A DNA stretch of 64,000 nt, taken from Veillonella sp. 3891 (lineage in GTDB: Bacteria > Bacillota > Negativicutes > Veillonellales > Veillonellaceae). Under the pieces are notes generated by a model. It made no database searches and had not been told where the DNA came from. It saw nothing but the letters and a program-made list of their open reading frames with translations. The stretch is taken from the NCBI RefSeq assembly GCF_003992315.1, contig NZ_RQVE01000002.1, positions 146,306 to 210,305 of the forward strand, read 5' to 3'. Every line of letters starts with the position of its first letter. The first letter of the stretch is position 1. Both the position numbers and the translations under genes were made by a program. Below are positions 63,925-64,000 of the stretch, one piece after another.

Positions 63925-64000
63925 TTATGCTTCGATAGCTGTAACAACACCAGCGCCTACTGTATGGCCACCTTCGCGGATCGCGAAACGTAAACCTTCT
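63925..64000 (-). CDS. tuf: Elongation factor Tu, partial (C-terminus)
   Basis: The visible C-terminus reads EGLRFAIREGGHTVGAG and ends VVTAIEA before the stop at 63925. This is the conserved end of EF-Tu (domain 3, the 'REGGxTVGAGVVT' segment). The rest lies beyond the right edge. EF-Tu brings aminoacyl-tRNA to the ribosome. Confidence 0.95.
   Translation of the reverse strand, partial: EGLRFAIREGGHTVGAGVVTAIEA

Overview
The window looks like a piece of a Veillonella-type chromosome (class Negativicutes): an AT-rich genome with Firmicutes-style gene content and strong AGGAGG ribosome-binding sites, but with outer-membrane features such as a trimeric autotransporter adhesin with a YadA-like anchor. 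The genus is inferred from gene content and style; no database search was run. Most genes lie on the minus strand.

Layout. 1-3.7 kb: an operon with a RuBisCO-like protein, a WalJ-type metallo-beta-lactamase, RlmH, a tail-anchored coiled-coil protein and a CBS protein (cut by the window edge). 4.1-5.3 kb: a PLP aminotransferase on the plus strand. 5.5-12.3 kb: the complete F1Fo ATP synthase operon (atpZ/I-like, atpI, B, E, F, H, A, G, D, C) with an epsilon subunit reduced to its N-terminal domain. 12.4-17.1 kb: wecB, a WecA/TagO transferase and phosphoglucomutase, all for surface polysaccharide or sugar-phosphate metabolism, with a repeat-rich gap between the first two. 17-24.7 kb: YitT, RidA, Ogt, two secreted paralogues (one frameshifted), nicotinate phosphoribosyltransferase, MenA and MetQ. 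24.9-27.4 kb: a collagen-repeat trimeric autotransporter whose signal peptide is out of frame at a G4 tract. 27.5-34.6 kb: a galactose regulon (galT, galK, ROK regulator, mglB, mglA, mglC). 35-39 kb: exonuclease, glutaredoxin-like protein, TetR regulator, MATE pump. 39-44.2 kb: a peptide/nickel-class ABC transporter. 44.7 kb: CorA. 45.8-52.4 kb: a tandem duplication of a Zn/Cd P-type ATPase, each copy preceded by a promoter-driven tRNA-like RNA, ending in a RhuM-family gene with a truncated second copy. 52.4-55.5 kb: ferredoxin, XRE regulator, two secreted paralogues. 56-58.3 kb: metY and metA. 58.5-61 kb: an accessory patch with two long palindromic repeats, a candidate type I toxin-antitoxin locus between them, a sigma-like factor, a DUF1659/DUF2922 pair and a 23-residue cationic peptide. 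61.2-64 kb: a candidate non-coding RNA, msrAB, a methyltransferase and the end of tuf.

The most interesting material is non-coding or very small. The first item is a convergent toxin/antisense-RNA pair (58.7-59.0 kb) with a 25-residue hydrophobic peptide and a shared terminator, lying between two copies of a ~190 bp palindromic repeat. The second is a dispersed stem-loop family, the core of those repeats, in four copies whose stems differ in sequence but keep pairing. The third is a pair of surface or secreted genes disrupted at homopolymer tracts, which suggests phase variation or frameshifting. The fourth is a duplicated tRNA-like RNA upstream of the metal ATPases.
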